From CAYUAG01 sp046483025 (GTDB lineage Bacteria > Zhuqueibacterota > QNDG01 > CAYUAG01), in assembly GCA_046483025.1 (NCBI GenBank), contig JAWODZ010000198.1, forward strand, positions 1-8,430: a stretch of 8,430 nt of DNA. The letters are read 5' to 3'. The first letter of the stretch is position 1. Every line of letters begins with the position of its first letter. A program made the translations under genes and the position numbers. The notes beneath the pieces are model-generated. The model was not told the origin of the DNA. It did no database searches and was given only the letters and a program-made list of their open reading frames with translations. Shown piece after piece: positions 1 to 6,421 of the stretch.

Positions 1-93
1 CAAGAAACTAATCCTGATGTATTTACCCAGGTTGTTGATTCCTTAAAGCAGGAAGTTGAATTTGAGGAAGTATATCCTCGATCAAATGAATAA
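1..93 (+). CDS. C-terminal end of an unrecognised protein (5' partial)
   Basis: The first frame is open from the window edge to a TAA at 91-93 and gives a 30-residue acidic tail (ending EEVYPRSNE). It has no stop before 91. Its stop overlaps the ATG at 86 of the next gene (ATGAATAA), the usual layout for translationally coupled genes in one operon. The family cannot be told from this fragment. That it is real rests on the open frame and the overlap. Confidence 0.6.
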   Translation, partial: QETNPDVFTQVVDSLKQEVEFEEVYPRSNE

Positions 94-1993
94 TCTAAAA
101 AACAAACCTTACAGGGGTATAATCCTGAAAAGTACAATTGTTCCGTTTTTAATAGGTTTGACCTTATTATATTTTTTTCCGTCTTCCAAAACACTTACTG
201 TAATTGATCAGAACACCGGTCAACCTATAGAAGGAGCGATTGTCTATCTGGAAGAGTCTCACCATAGTCTTCGCTCCAATGTAAATGGTCAAGTGAGTTT
301 GCCACCAGTGAGCGATTCTTTTTATGTGAGCATCCAGGCAAAAAATTATCAGCCTCAAAAATTTAATCTTGCTGAGATCCCGGATAACTGGACAGTACAG
401 CTATGCTATGATTCCACTATGGCCAATCCGGCAGAAAAAAATCTTCACTTTATTAGGCAGGATTCACTGCAGGGGCAATACGGAGCTTATCGGTCTAATA
501 ATGATCTTCTTCATTATGATCTCTCTATTAAAATTGATATAGAAAACAAACAACTTTCCGGGGGAAATACCATTACCTTTACTATGCTCAGAGACGGCAG
601 CACCATTCAGATAGATCTCTTTAAAGATATGCACATAGACTCAATTGTTTTCAATGATCAGAATCTTACCTATCAGCGGGAATGCAATGCTGTATTTATA
701 GATTTCCCGCACAATTTAAAAAAAGGGGGAACCCACAGTATAGACTTTTTCTACTCCGGCACCCCTGCAAGGAGAGGACGTTTCGGGGGCATTAGTTTTC
801 AGCAGGATTCTCTGGGAAATCCCTGGGTGTTCACAGCCTGTCAGGGAACCGGGTCCAGTATGTGGTGGCCCAGTAAAGATCAGCACCTGGACGAAGTAAA
901 AAGTATGTCTCTGCATTTTCTGGTGCCATCCGGACTGACTGCAGTATCAAACGGAAAATTCATAGGAAAAGAAAAGCAAGCAGACGGTTTTACCTGGTTT
1001 CACTGGAAAGTGCACTATCCTATTAACAATTACTGTGTTTCGGTTAATGTAGGCAAGTATACTCACTTCTCCGATCAGCTGAATGATCTCAGTCTGGACT
1101 ACTATGTTCTTCCCTATCATCTTAAAAAAGCTGAAAAGCAGTTTCAGCAGGTAAAGCTTATGCTGGCATGTTATCAGAAACACTTCGGGGAATACCCTTT
1201 TAAAAAAGATGGGTATAAATTGATTGAAGTGCCCTATTCCGGTATGGAACATCAGACTGCAGTAACCTATGGGAATCTTTTTAAAAACGGATATCTGGGT
1301 CGGGACTGGACCGGAGTGGGAATCAGTAAAAAATTTGATTTTATAATTATTCATGAAAGTGCTCATGAGTGGTTCGGAAACAGTGTTACCTGCGGAGATT
1401 ATTCTGATGCCTGGATTCATGAGGGGTTTGGCACCTATATGGAAGCTGTGTATGTAGAATGTCAATTCGGTTATGAAGCAGCTATTGATTATCTTAATGG
1501 ATATAAAAGTAAAGTAAAAAACAGAATGCCGATTGTCGGTCCTCCGGGAGTAAATCACTGGCCAACTCAAGATATGTATTTTAAAGGAGCTCTGTTTTTA
1601 AATACGTTGCGGCATATAGTGAATGATGATCAGACCTGGTGGGCAATGCTGTATGCACTGCATGAGGAATTTAAATATCAGTCCATCTATATCACTGATG
1701 TATTGAACTTTTTTAATGAGTATCTTGATAAGGATCTAAAACCTTTGTTTGATCAGTATCTCTATCATACAGAGCTTCCTGTGCTGCAGCTGAAGTATGA
1801 ACAGGACTCTGTACAATACCGCTGGAACACACAAGTGAACAATTTCAATATGCCGGTAACGGTGCAGAAAAAGGATACATCCTTTTTTATATATCCGCGG
1901 ACAGAATGGCAAAGCAGACCCCTTGATCCTGAAAATAAAAAATTGAACATAGCAACAGATTTATTTTACATTGATGTGGAAGTAATAGAATAG
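86..1993 (+). CDS. Membrane-anchored M1-family (gluzincin) aminopeptidase-like protein with N-terminal CarboxypepD_reg-like domain
   Basis: Predicted zinc metallopeptidase of the M1 family, which removes N-terminal residues from peptides. Residue numbers here count from TTG 56; subtract 10 for the preferred ATG at 86. Residues about 22-42 form one hydrophobic segment, a likely membrane anchor or uncleaved signal. Residues about 46-105 look like a CarboxypepD_reg-like beta-sandwich (VIDQNTGQPIEGA, then NVNGQVSLP). The M1 region follows, with the exopeptidase motif as GMEHQ (396-400), the zinc site HESAH (433-437) with third ligand E456 after 18 intervening residues, and candidate catalytic Y508 in YFKGALFL. 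All catalytic residues are present. The length (635 aa) is in the range of short M1 enzymes. ATG 86 is chosen because it overlaps the upstream stop. TTG 62, with AGGAAG six bases upstream, is the alternative. The hydrophobic segment places the catalytic domain outside the cytoplasm (inference). Confidence 0.93.
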   Translation: MNNLKNKPYRGIILKSTIVPFLIGLTLLYFFPSSKTLTVIDQNTGQPIEGAIVYLEESHHSLRSNVNGQVSLPPVSDSFYVSIQAKNYQPQKFNLAEIPDNWTVQLCYDSTMANPAEKNLHFIRQDSLQGQYGAYRSNNDLLHYDLSIKIDIENKQLSGGNTITFTMLRDGSTIQIDLFKDMHIDSIVFNDQNLTYQRECNAVFIDFPHNLKKGGTHSIDFFYSGTPARRGRFGGISFQQDSLGNPWVFTACQGTGSSMWWPSKDQHLDEVKSMSLHFLVPSGLTAVSNGKFIGKEKQADGFTWFHWKVHYPINNYCVSVNVGKYTHFSDQLNDLSLDYYVLPYHLKKAEKQFQQVKLMLACYQKHFGEYPFKKDGYKLIEVPYSGMEHQTAVTYGNLFKNGYLGRDWTGVGISKKFDFIIIHESAHEWFGNSVTCGDYSDAWIHEGFGTYMEAVYVECQFGYEAAIDYLNGYKSKVKNRMPIVGPPGVNHWPTQDMYFKGALFLNTLRHIVNDDQTWWAMLYALHEEFKYQSIYITDVLNFFNEYLDKDLKPLFDQYLYHTELPVLQLKYEQDSVQYRWNTQVNNFNMPVTVQKKDTSFFIYPRTEWQSRPLDPENKKLNIATDLFYIDVEVIE

Positions 1994-2077
1994 CTTTCTT
2001 GTTGTAGTAAACATCTTAAATGTTTTATACTTTTCCCGGAATAATTTCTAAACTTAATAACCTTGATTGTTTTTAAA

Positions 2078-2120
2078 GCATTGCCTAAAGCATGTCCTGA
2101 GTTTAACGAAGGGGCAATGC
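2078..2120. repeat. Palindrome with a TGTCCTGAG...GAAGGG core
   Basis: Arms GCATTGCC (2078-2085) and GGCAATGC (2113-2120) are perfect complements. The loop carries AAAGC, TGTCCTGAG and AACGAAGGG, the same core seen at 3765-3792, so the two belong to one dispersed repeat family. Confidence 0.6.
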
Positions 2121-2198
2121 CACACGAGTTTAGTTTGGGTTCTGGATTCTTATCCAGGCTACCCGTCGCAAAGTGATAAATTTATAATTATTTTCAAG

Positions 2199-2255
2199 AA
2201 CCTCCCGAAGATTCGAAATCCTTCAATTTATTCAGGAAAGGATCTACGGGAGGTT
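2199..2255. repeat. Inverted repeat, 13 of 14 paired
   Basis: AACCTCCCGAAGAT (2199-2212) pairs with ATCTACGGGAGGTT (2242-2255) with one mismatch and a 29-base loop. No T-run follows on either strand, so a simple intrinsic terminator is unlikely. It lies in a 442-base stretch (1994-2435) that holds only repeats. A weak 6-bp hairpin at 2009-2025 after the M1 stop is the only terminator candidate for that gene. Confidence 0.55.
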
Positions 2256-2265
2256 ATAATATTGG

Positions 2266-2300
2266 AATTGTCAGTCTTCGATAGGTTCAGACTGACAATT
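2266..2300. repeat. Perfect 12-bp palindrome (GTCAGTCT/AGACTGAC family)
   Basis: AATTGTCAGTCT (2266-2277) and AGACTGACAATT (2289-2300) pair perfectly across an 11-base loop starting TCGA. The stem GTCAGTCT-TCGA and its partner match the outer stem of the longer palindrome at 3745-3810. This copy looks like an internally deleted version of that one. Confidence 0.7.
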
Positions 2301-2385
2301 TTTGATTTCCTGGACAACATCGGAGTTGTAGGTTATATTTTATGAAGAGATTCAAAAAACCGTAATTAATCAATGCAATATATTT

Positions 2386-2417
2386 CCTCTCCCCCTGGGA
2401 GAGGATTAAGGAGAGGG
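2386..2417. repeat. CCTCTCCC/GGGAGAGG dispersed-type hairpin
   Basis: CCTCTCCC (2386-2393) and GGGAGAGG (2397-2404) form a perfect 8-bp stem around CCT, followed by a further GGAGAGGG (2410-2417) that could pair with the left arm instead. It lies just downstream of the DUF418 stop codon and may help end that transcript, but there is no clear T-tract. Similar pyrimidine/purine hairpins are common intergenic repeats in many bacteria. Confidence 0.55.
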
Positions 2418-2435
2418 CAAAAGTCAGTTTTTTAA

Positions 2436-3668
2436 TCAACCCTTTTTTCGCATAGGCTGAATTTTCCAGTAGGTCAGGGAACGCCAGAGCCATTCAACCG
2501 GGCCGTATCGAAAGTGTTTCAGCCAGAGCGGAGAGATTGTCAACAGTAAAACCCAAATACCGATAACTATGAGGAGTTGGGTAAAACGTTCCACCTTGCC
2601 GAATAATCCCAATCCATGTCCGTAAAATAGAGTGGTACAGATCAGCGTCTGCAGCAGATAGTTGGTAAATGCCATTCTTCCTGCTGCCTGCAGAAGGGTT
2701 TTTCTTTTCTTTTGCATCAGATGATTGGATATCAGCATTATCAGTCCGATATATCCAAAGGCCACAAACAAACTGCCCCAGTAGTTGAATTGGGAGCCTA
2801 AAAACATGGAATATTCCAGAGACCACCCGGCAGCAAAATTTTTGATCACTCCGTATATGACCACTGGAAGACCAATACCAAATCCTATACTCATAAAAGT
2901 CAGGTAAAATGATTTGGACCGTTCTGCTGTAAGTACCCGCCATTTATACAGGGCCATGCCTGTCAGCATCAGTCCTCCTGCCCGCCACCCTGTCCAGATC
3001 AGAAAAACAAAGAGCTGAAAATTCAGAGATGTAGGAACCCGGTGAGTCATCTGCTGCAGCCATCCTCCTCGGTAAGCTGCCAGTTCAGTGGCAATCTTAT
3101 CCGGGCCCGGATTCCAGGAAGCCATGGTACCCTGAATTGCCTCCTGAGGCCATTGCTGTATGGATACCCCAAACATAATGTAAATTATTGAGGATATTGA
3201 AAAAATTATCAATCCAACTGTCAATAGAGTTTTGGGCTTCTTTTTTCGAAAAAGGTAGGCAATTAATCCGCACATGGCATAGGGAACCAGAATATCACCA
3301 TGCCAGAAAATATAGGCATGAATCAATCCGATAATCAGAAGCCAGAATATACGGCGGTAGTGAAGGCCGGCGGGTTTCAATCCCCGGGATTCAATCCGGT
3401 TGGTAAATAACACTATTCCGGCCCCGAACATGATGGAAAAAAGAGACAAGAATTTTTGATCGGCCAGCACATGACTGAAAATCCAGGTCCATTTATTGAT
3501 GCCGGTCAGATCTCCGTATGCGGTCGGATTTAAATACGCTGCCTCGATCATGGAAAAACTTTGTATGTTCATAAGCAATATACCCAATATGGCAAAACCG
3601 CGTAATATATCCAGTGATGGATAACGTTCTCCTGGAGTGATGGGGGCTGGTTTGTTTGTCGTGACCAT
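2436..3668 (-). CDS. DUF418 (YeiB-like) polytopic membrane protein
   Basis: A 410-residue integral membrane protein of the DUF418 family. Its biochemical role is not established; members are often proposed to act in transport or envelope functions. The N-terminus shows the family signature RYPSLDILRGFAILGILLMN (about residues 15-34). Many hydrophobic segments follow, and the C-terminus carries the diagnostic FRYGPVEWLWRSLTYWK (about 386-402). Between them is a soluble stretch (GPDKIATELAAYRGGW) of the kind often found before the DUF418 domain. The length is typical. ATG 3668 is supported by a strong AGGAGG (CCTCCT on the plus strand, 3678-3683) nine bases upstream. It appears to be a single-gene unit, with about 76 AT-rich bases before the palindrome at 3745 as its probable promoter region. 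No frameshift is visible. Confidence 0.93.
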   Translation of the reverse strand: MVTTNKPAPITPGERYPSLDILRGFAILGILLMNIQSFSMIEAAYLNPTAYGDLTGINKWTWIFSHVLADQKFLSLFSIMFGAGIVLFTNRIESRGLKPAGLHYRRIFWLLIIGLIHAYIFWHGDILVPYAMCGLIAYLFRKKKPKTLLTVGLIIFSISSIIYIMFGVSIQQWPQEAIQGTMASWNPGPDKIATELAAYRGGWLQQMTHRVPTSLNFQLFVFLIWTGWRAGGLMLTGMALYKWRVLTAERSKSFYLTFMSIGFGIGLPVVIYGVIKNFAAGWSLEYSMFLGSQFNYWGSLFVAFGYIGLIMLISNHLMQKKRKTLLQAAGRMAFTNYLLQTLICTTLFYGHGLGLFGKVERFTQLLIVIGIWVLLLTISPLWLKHFRYGPVEWLWRSLTYWKIQPMRKKG

Positions 3669-3744
3669 GATAGGTTTCCTCCTTTTTTTTATGTTTTCAT
3701 TTCTACTTTGGGAATTTTAGGTTTTTTATTTATTAACTATTATT

Positions 3745-3810
3745 TTATTGTGTCAGTCTTCGACAAAGCCTGTCCTGAGCATAACCGAAGGGCTCAGACT
3801 GACACAATAA
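3745..3810. repeat. 15-bp perfect palindrome, REP-like, abutting the RAYT remnant
   Basis: TTATTGTGTCAGTCT (3745-3759) pairs perfectly with AGACTGACACAATAA (3796-3810). The 36-base interior holds TGTCCTGAG and CCGAAGGG and can form a competing inner stem, CTGAGC (3775-3780) with GCTCAG (3792-3797). It shares its outer stem with 2266-2300 and its inner core with 2085-2113. Its position directly after a RAYT remnant fits a REP-type element (inference). Confidence 0.75.
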
Positions 3811-3815
3811 TGACA

Positions 3816-4257
3816 TTATGCTCCCCTGCGGTCTATAATCATTACCACTGAAATAATACCTGCACTGCTGAACGGATATATTTCCTGAGTATCAACAATA
3901 ACCCACTGTTCCTGGGTCGGATTAGCATGTATATATTCCAGTTTTTCCCGAAGAAAAAATTCTGTATACACAGCTTTAAGATCCGAATCTTTCTGCCAGA
4001 ATGTATGATGTAGTAATTATTTTTATGACCTCATCATTTTCTTCCGGGAGAGTAAATATCCAGTGTATATGATTGGGCATAATACAGTATCCATTGGTAA
4101 ACACATCTCGGTTATTCTGAAAGAACAAAAAGCTGTCAAGTATCAGTGATATAACAGATTGTTTAATAAAAATATGTTTCCATTCACACACGGTGGTGGT
4201 GGTGAAATAGTAGGTACAGCCTTTATGTTTTATTTGTTTATGTTCTCGTGTACTCAT
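3816..4257 (-). pseudogene. Decayed REP-associated tyrosine transposase (Y1_Tnp/RAYT), internally deleted and frameshifted
   Basis: The 5' frame (4257 down to 3976) encodes a typical RAYT N-terminus, CTYYFTTTTVCEWKHIF, and the HUH metal site in MPNHIHW (H63, H65). It then reads into a stop after EVIKII. Another frame, from about 4013 down, resumes the family with FWQKDSDLKAVY and EYIHANP, which carries the usual catalytic tyrosine position, then YPFSSA. About 35 residues between the HUH part and FWQ are missing compared with the intact relative at 4962-5501, so there is a deletion plus frame change near 4005-4020. A second shift near 3860 is likely, because the neighbouring frame continues as YYFSGNDYRPQGS and reads through the palindrome to a stop at 3745. 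The two halves cannot make one protein. The end given is the first stop of the C-terminal frame. Confidence 0.82.
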
Positions 4258-4275
4258 TGCCTCTCATTCTTTTTG

Positions 4276-4299
4276 CCGCAGGGGCCGGAGCCCCTGCGG
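4276..4299. repeat. GC-rich 10-bp perfect hairpin upstream of the RAYT remnant
   Basis: CCGCAGGGGC (4276-4285) and GCCCCTGCGG (4290-4299) flank a CGGA loop. It lies 19 bases upstream of the pseudogene start. There is no T-run on the correct side for a terminator on either strand. A palindrome on each side of a RAYT is the usual setting of these genes, though this one does not match 3745-3810 in sequence. Confidence 0.65.
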
Positions 4300-4370
4300 A
4301 GCTGGGAAATATCGTTGAGATACATCCTTTATCTCCCTATCCCTTCTGGTCAGAAGATAATTGTAAGGAA

Positions 4371-4847
4371 TTATTTTAATTCTTCACCGATTTTAATAGC
4401 AAAATCAGTCAGGATTCTGTCCACAGCCCCTGGTTTCAAGTCAGCATCAAGGGCGATTCCGGAAAGTGTATGAAAACCCTTATCAGCAAGCTGCTGAACC
4501 ATGTGACTAACTGCCTCATCTCCCGAAGACTGGGTACCACAAGCTGTTAAACTGGTGCACAGGGATTTGGATTTTATAGTGATTTCATTCATCAAATTTG
4601 GAATCTGTTCGATCAGTTTGCCTCCCCAGGTGGGACCAGCGAAAATCACCACATTGTCCCCAAAGGTTTGCCCTTTGGCCTCGGTGTAATCTATGATGCG
4701 TACGATCATATTTTGTTCTGTTAATTTATCCTTCAGTTTGACAGCAAATGTGTGGGTGTTGTTAGTATCGGAGGTTGCACGCGTGATTGCGTCAGGGCCC
4801 TCGGGTGCATCGGTGCCGGGCAGATCCTGATGGCCCTCGATATTCAT
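4371..4847 (-). CDS. Flavodoxin-like protein with a replaced (probably truncated) N-terminus
   Basis: Flavodoxin-fold FMN-binding domain, expected to act in cytoplasmic electron transfer. Visible features are a phosphate-loop-like SDTNNTHTFA (about residues 26-35), the strand and loop VVIFAGPTWGGKL (66-78), and a third FMN-side loop TACGTQSSGDEA (101-112). Family members start with a short hydrophobic strand just before the phosphate loop. Here that strand is absent in all three frames. Instead residues 1-24 are hydrophilic, coded by a GC-rich stretch (about 4770-4847) unlike its surroundings. The start codon lies inside the hairpin at 4833-4854, part of a repeat flanking the neighbouring transposase. 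AGAGG seven bases upstream could allow translation. Either this is a chimeric gene or a 5'-truncated pseudogene; without strand beta-1, FMN binding is doubtful. A small palindrome, CTTCTG-GT-CAGAAG, sits at 4343-4356 after its stop. Confidence 0.7.
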   Translation of the reverse strand: MNIEGHQDLPGTDAPEGPDAITRATSDTNNTHTFAVKLKDKLTEQNMIVRIIDYTEAKGQTFGDNVVIFAGPTWGGKLIEQIPNLMNEITIKSKSLCTSLTACGTQSSGDEAVSHMVQQLADKGFHTLSGIALDADLKPGAVDRILTDFAIKIGEELK

Positions 4848-4882
4848 CGTGGGCCTCTTTAGGGGGGAGGGATATCTATCCC
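4833..4882 (-). repeat. Left two-hairpin module (inverted copy of 5571-5618)
   Basis: Read on the minus strand it is a GGGATA/TATCCC palindrome (4882-4869), then TCCCC, then a second hairpin (4854-4833) with arms GCCCaCGAT and ATCGaGGGC around a GAAT loop. The same order, spacing and loop occur on the plus strand at 5571-5618, and similarity extends outward into CCCATC on the first-hairpin side. Together the copies form long inverted repeats around the RAYT at 4962-5501. Confidence 0.8.
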
Positions 4883-4961
4883 GATGGGTTGGGCAGGGAA
4901 GATTCTACTTTCTTTTACCCCCAAATATTCGCTTTTGACAAAAATCGCTTCTATTTCAAGT

Positions 4962-5501
4962 TCACAAATACTCTGGGTCAATTGATATTACATAATCCTC
5001 ACCATTGAACCAGTTTCTTGCTGTAGTATATTTCCAGTCCTCCGGTTCTAAAACGTATCCTTTCCGAACAGGATTGTAATGTGTGTAATTTAATTTCTCA
5101 TTAAACCATTTATGTGAGTAAAGTGCTATGGGATGATATTCATCCTGCCAGACTTTGATATTTCCTTTCTGTTTATCAGCTGCTTTTTTGAAAAAATGTA
5201 AAAGTATTTTTTCATTATCAGTTTCTAAATGTTCAGCTAATTTTGTGGATGTATGTCTCTTAAAATCCCGCATAACATCTGATAGAAGTATGTTATCTTT
5301 AGTTGATACGATCATATGTAAATGATTGAGCATAATCACAAGTCCATATAAATATAAACCCTTGTTTGTTCGACAATAATTTAAGCTGTCGATAATAACC
5401 TGGAAGTATTTCTCATCTTTAAAAATGCACAACCATTCTACTACAGTACATGTACAAAAATAGTAAGATGTTTTAGCTGGATCAATTTTGTATTTTTGCA
5501 T
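4962..5501 (-). CDS. REP-associated tyrosine transposase (Y1_Tnp, IS200/RAYT type)
   Basis: HUH-type single-strand DNA transposase, 179 residues from ATG 5501. Features in order: SYYFCTCTVVEWLCIF (about 12-27), typical of the RAYT N-terminus; the HUH metal-binding pair in NHLH (H60, H62), where the usual MPNH is MLNH; WQDEYHP (about 118-124); and YTHYNPVRKGYV, whose first tyrosine (Y139) is the candidate nucleophile that forms the 5'-phosphotyrosine link, by analogy with YIHNNP in relatives. The length is normal and the frame intact. ATG 5501 is preferred over GTG 5510 because AGGAG lies seven bases upstream of the ATG but touches the GTG. It stands alone between inverted two-hairpin modules (4833-4882 and 5571-5618), which are its probable recognition sites. 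The family is known to act on REP palindromes; activity of this copy is inferred. Confidence 0.9.
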   Translation of the reverse strand: MQKYKIDPAKTSYYFCTCTVVEWLCIFKDEKYFQVIIDSLNYCRTNKGLYLYGLVIMLNHLHMIVSTKDNILLSDVMRDFKRHTSTKLAEHLETDNEKILLHFFKKAADKQKGNIKVWQDEYHPIALYSHKWFNEKLNYTHYNPVRKGYVLEPEDWKYTTARNWFNGEDYVISIDPEYL

Positions 5502-5570
5502 TTTTCCCACTCCTGATAAGCAGGCTAATACAATTCAGTTGTCAGTATCTTAGCCACCAAACCACCCATC

Positions 5571-5618
5571 GGGATACATATCCCTCCCCATTTTATGCCC
5601 AGGATGAATATCCAGGGC
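5571..5618 (+). repeat. Right two-hairpin module
   Basis: GGGATA-CA-TATCCC (5571-5584), then TCCCC, then a hairpin with arms GCCCaGGAT (5597-5605) and ATCCaGGGC (5610-5618) around GAAT. Compared with the left copy, one stem pair is G:C here and C:G there, so both arms changed together, while the A:A internal mismatch and the GAAT loop are kept. It lies about 70 bases upstream of the transposase start. Confidence 0.8.
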
Positions 5619-5624
5619 AATCTA

Positions 5625-5732
5625 AAATTTCAGTTGCCAAACCGCATATGATAAATTTCATGAGATAAATAAATTTAAATTTTTTCATCAGAACCTATAT
5701 TGAAACATTGCGGTTTGGTCAAATGGAAATTT
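5625..5732. repeat. Inverted repeat around an AT-rich loop (about 108 bp)
   Basis: CCAAACCGCA (5637-5646) pairs perfectly with TGCGGTTTGG (5709-5718). Outside this, AAATTTC (5625-5631) can pair with GAAATTT (5726-5732), with short unpaired stretches between. It directly follows the right hairpin module, ahead of the toxin-antitoxin pair. It could be a small non-autonomous repeat; nothing else was recognised in it. Confidence 0.5.
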
Positions 5733-5758
5733 GTGTTATGCCAGTTCATTTCATAAGG

Positions 5759-5935
5759 TTATGAATTTATCGTGTTTTTTTCTTTTTTAGATATTTTATC
5801 TTTTTTCATTTTTAACTTAGTAGAACACTTTTGCCAATATTTTAATTCTTCTTCTACAGTATATCCTTGAATTTTTTCATTTATTTTTTCAGCACTTTTA
5901 TGTTTCATGTCTACACAATTAAATTTATTCTTCAT
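5759..5935 (-). CDS. Small antitoxin-like protein paired with the PIN toxin
   Basis: A 58-residue, very lysine-rich protein: CVDMKHKSAEKINEKIQGYT, then VEEELKYWQKCSTKL. This pattern (D-x-K...A..KI.E...G.T.EEE..YW) matches short proteins commonly found beside PIN-domain toxins, which are thought to bind and block the toxin. The C-terminal third is a basic tail (KMKKDKISKKEK). ATG 5935 has an almost ideal ribosome site, GGAGGTGAT (5941-5949 on the plus strand), five bases upstream, located inside the last codons of the toxin gene. The gene overlaps the toxin stop by 11 bases, so translation is probably coupled and synthesis of the two balanced. The toxin-first order is the reverse of the more common antitoxin-first layout. 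Confidence 0.8.
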   Translation of the reverse strand: MKNKFNCVDMKHKSAEKINEKIQGYTVEEELKYWQKCSTKLKMKKDKISKKEKNTINS

Positions 5936-6386
5936 ATTTTATCACCTCCAATGGAGAATATATAGCAATTTTATTATATTCATGTAATGTATTAACTGCA
6001 TTATAAAGCGGTATTTTTTTAAAATGCACAATATGTTTAAAATTCCAGCTTACAATTATTTTACAATTTGCTACAGTTGCTAAAGCAACATGTAACGCAT
6101 CATTAGAATATTTGGCACTTAGTATTTTTGCTTTTAAATATGCTTCTCTTAACTTTATGGCTTCTAAATTAACTTCTATTATCTCTGCAAATGGTAATAA
6201 ATCATCAAAAAAATTTTTTACATTTTGAGGTGCGTACAATATTTCTTCTTGTACAATTGCTGAAGTAACTAAATTAAATTGATTTTCTCTAATTTCTTTA
6301 AAGAATTTATTACTCACTTTCTTAAATTCATCATCAAAAACTCCTCCAAAAACGGAAGTATCAACATAAATACGTTCATTATTCAT
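5925..6386 (-). CDS. PIN-domain ribonuclease toxin (type II toxin-antitoxin, VapC-like)
   Basis: A 153-residue PIN-domain protein, expected to cleave RNA with Mg2+/Mn2+ when not held by its antitoxin. The first acidic ligand is D9 in IYVDTSVFGG, the second is E47 or E48 in QEEILYAP, and the third is D96 in YSNDALHVALA. SWNFKHIV (113-120) is the typical motif of this PIN subgroup, with N115 where classical PIN domains often have aspartate. The C-terminus IAIYSPLEVI also fits the subgroup. ATG 6386 has AGGTGA four bases upstream (TCACCT at 6391-6396 on the plus strand). It is cotranscribed with the overlapping antitoxin at 5759-5935. Its base composition is far more AT-rich than the M1 and DUF418 genes, suggesting recent acquisition. 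Confidence 0.88.
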   Translation of the reverse strand: MNNERIYVDTSVFGGVFDDEFKKVSNKFFKEIRENQFNLVTSAIVQEEILYAPQNVKNFFDDLLPFAEIIEVNLEAIKLREAYLKAKILSAKYSNDALHVALATVANCKIIVSWNFKHIVHFKKIPLYNAVNTLHEYNKIAIYSPLEVIKYEE

Positions 6387-6421
6387 AACTTCACCTGTTA
6401 AATATACATAGAATGAAAATA

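Noticed and set aside
56..85. TTG codons at 56 and 62 as the start of the M1 protein
   Set aside because: TTG 62 has a fair ribosome site, but ATG 86 overlaps the upstream stop in a typical coupled arrangement; the added residues carry no feature. It stays open as an alternative.
947..1570. Long open frame antisense to the M1 gene
   Set aside because: It lies wholly opposite the catalytic region of a well-supported gene, with no start signal and no recognisable motifs.
2067..2345. Plus-strand open frame of about 92 codons between the M1 and DUF418 genes
   Set aside because: It runs through three inverted repeats, lacks a ribosome site and gives no recognisable protein; palindromic repeats often stay open by chance.
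4276..4299. Intrinsic terminator
   Set aside because: The stem is strong and GC-rich, but no T-run follows it in either transcription direction.
5502..5510. GTG at 5510 as the start of the intact RAYT
   Set aside because: The AGGAG ribosome site touches this codon, while it is well spaced for the ATG at 5501.
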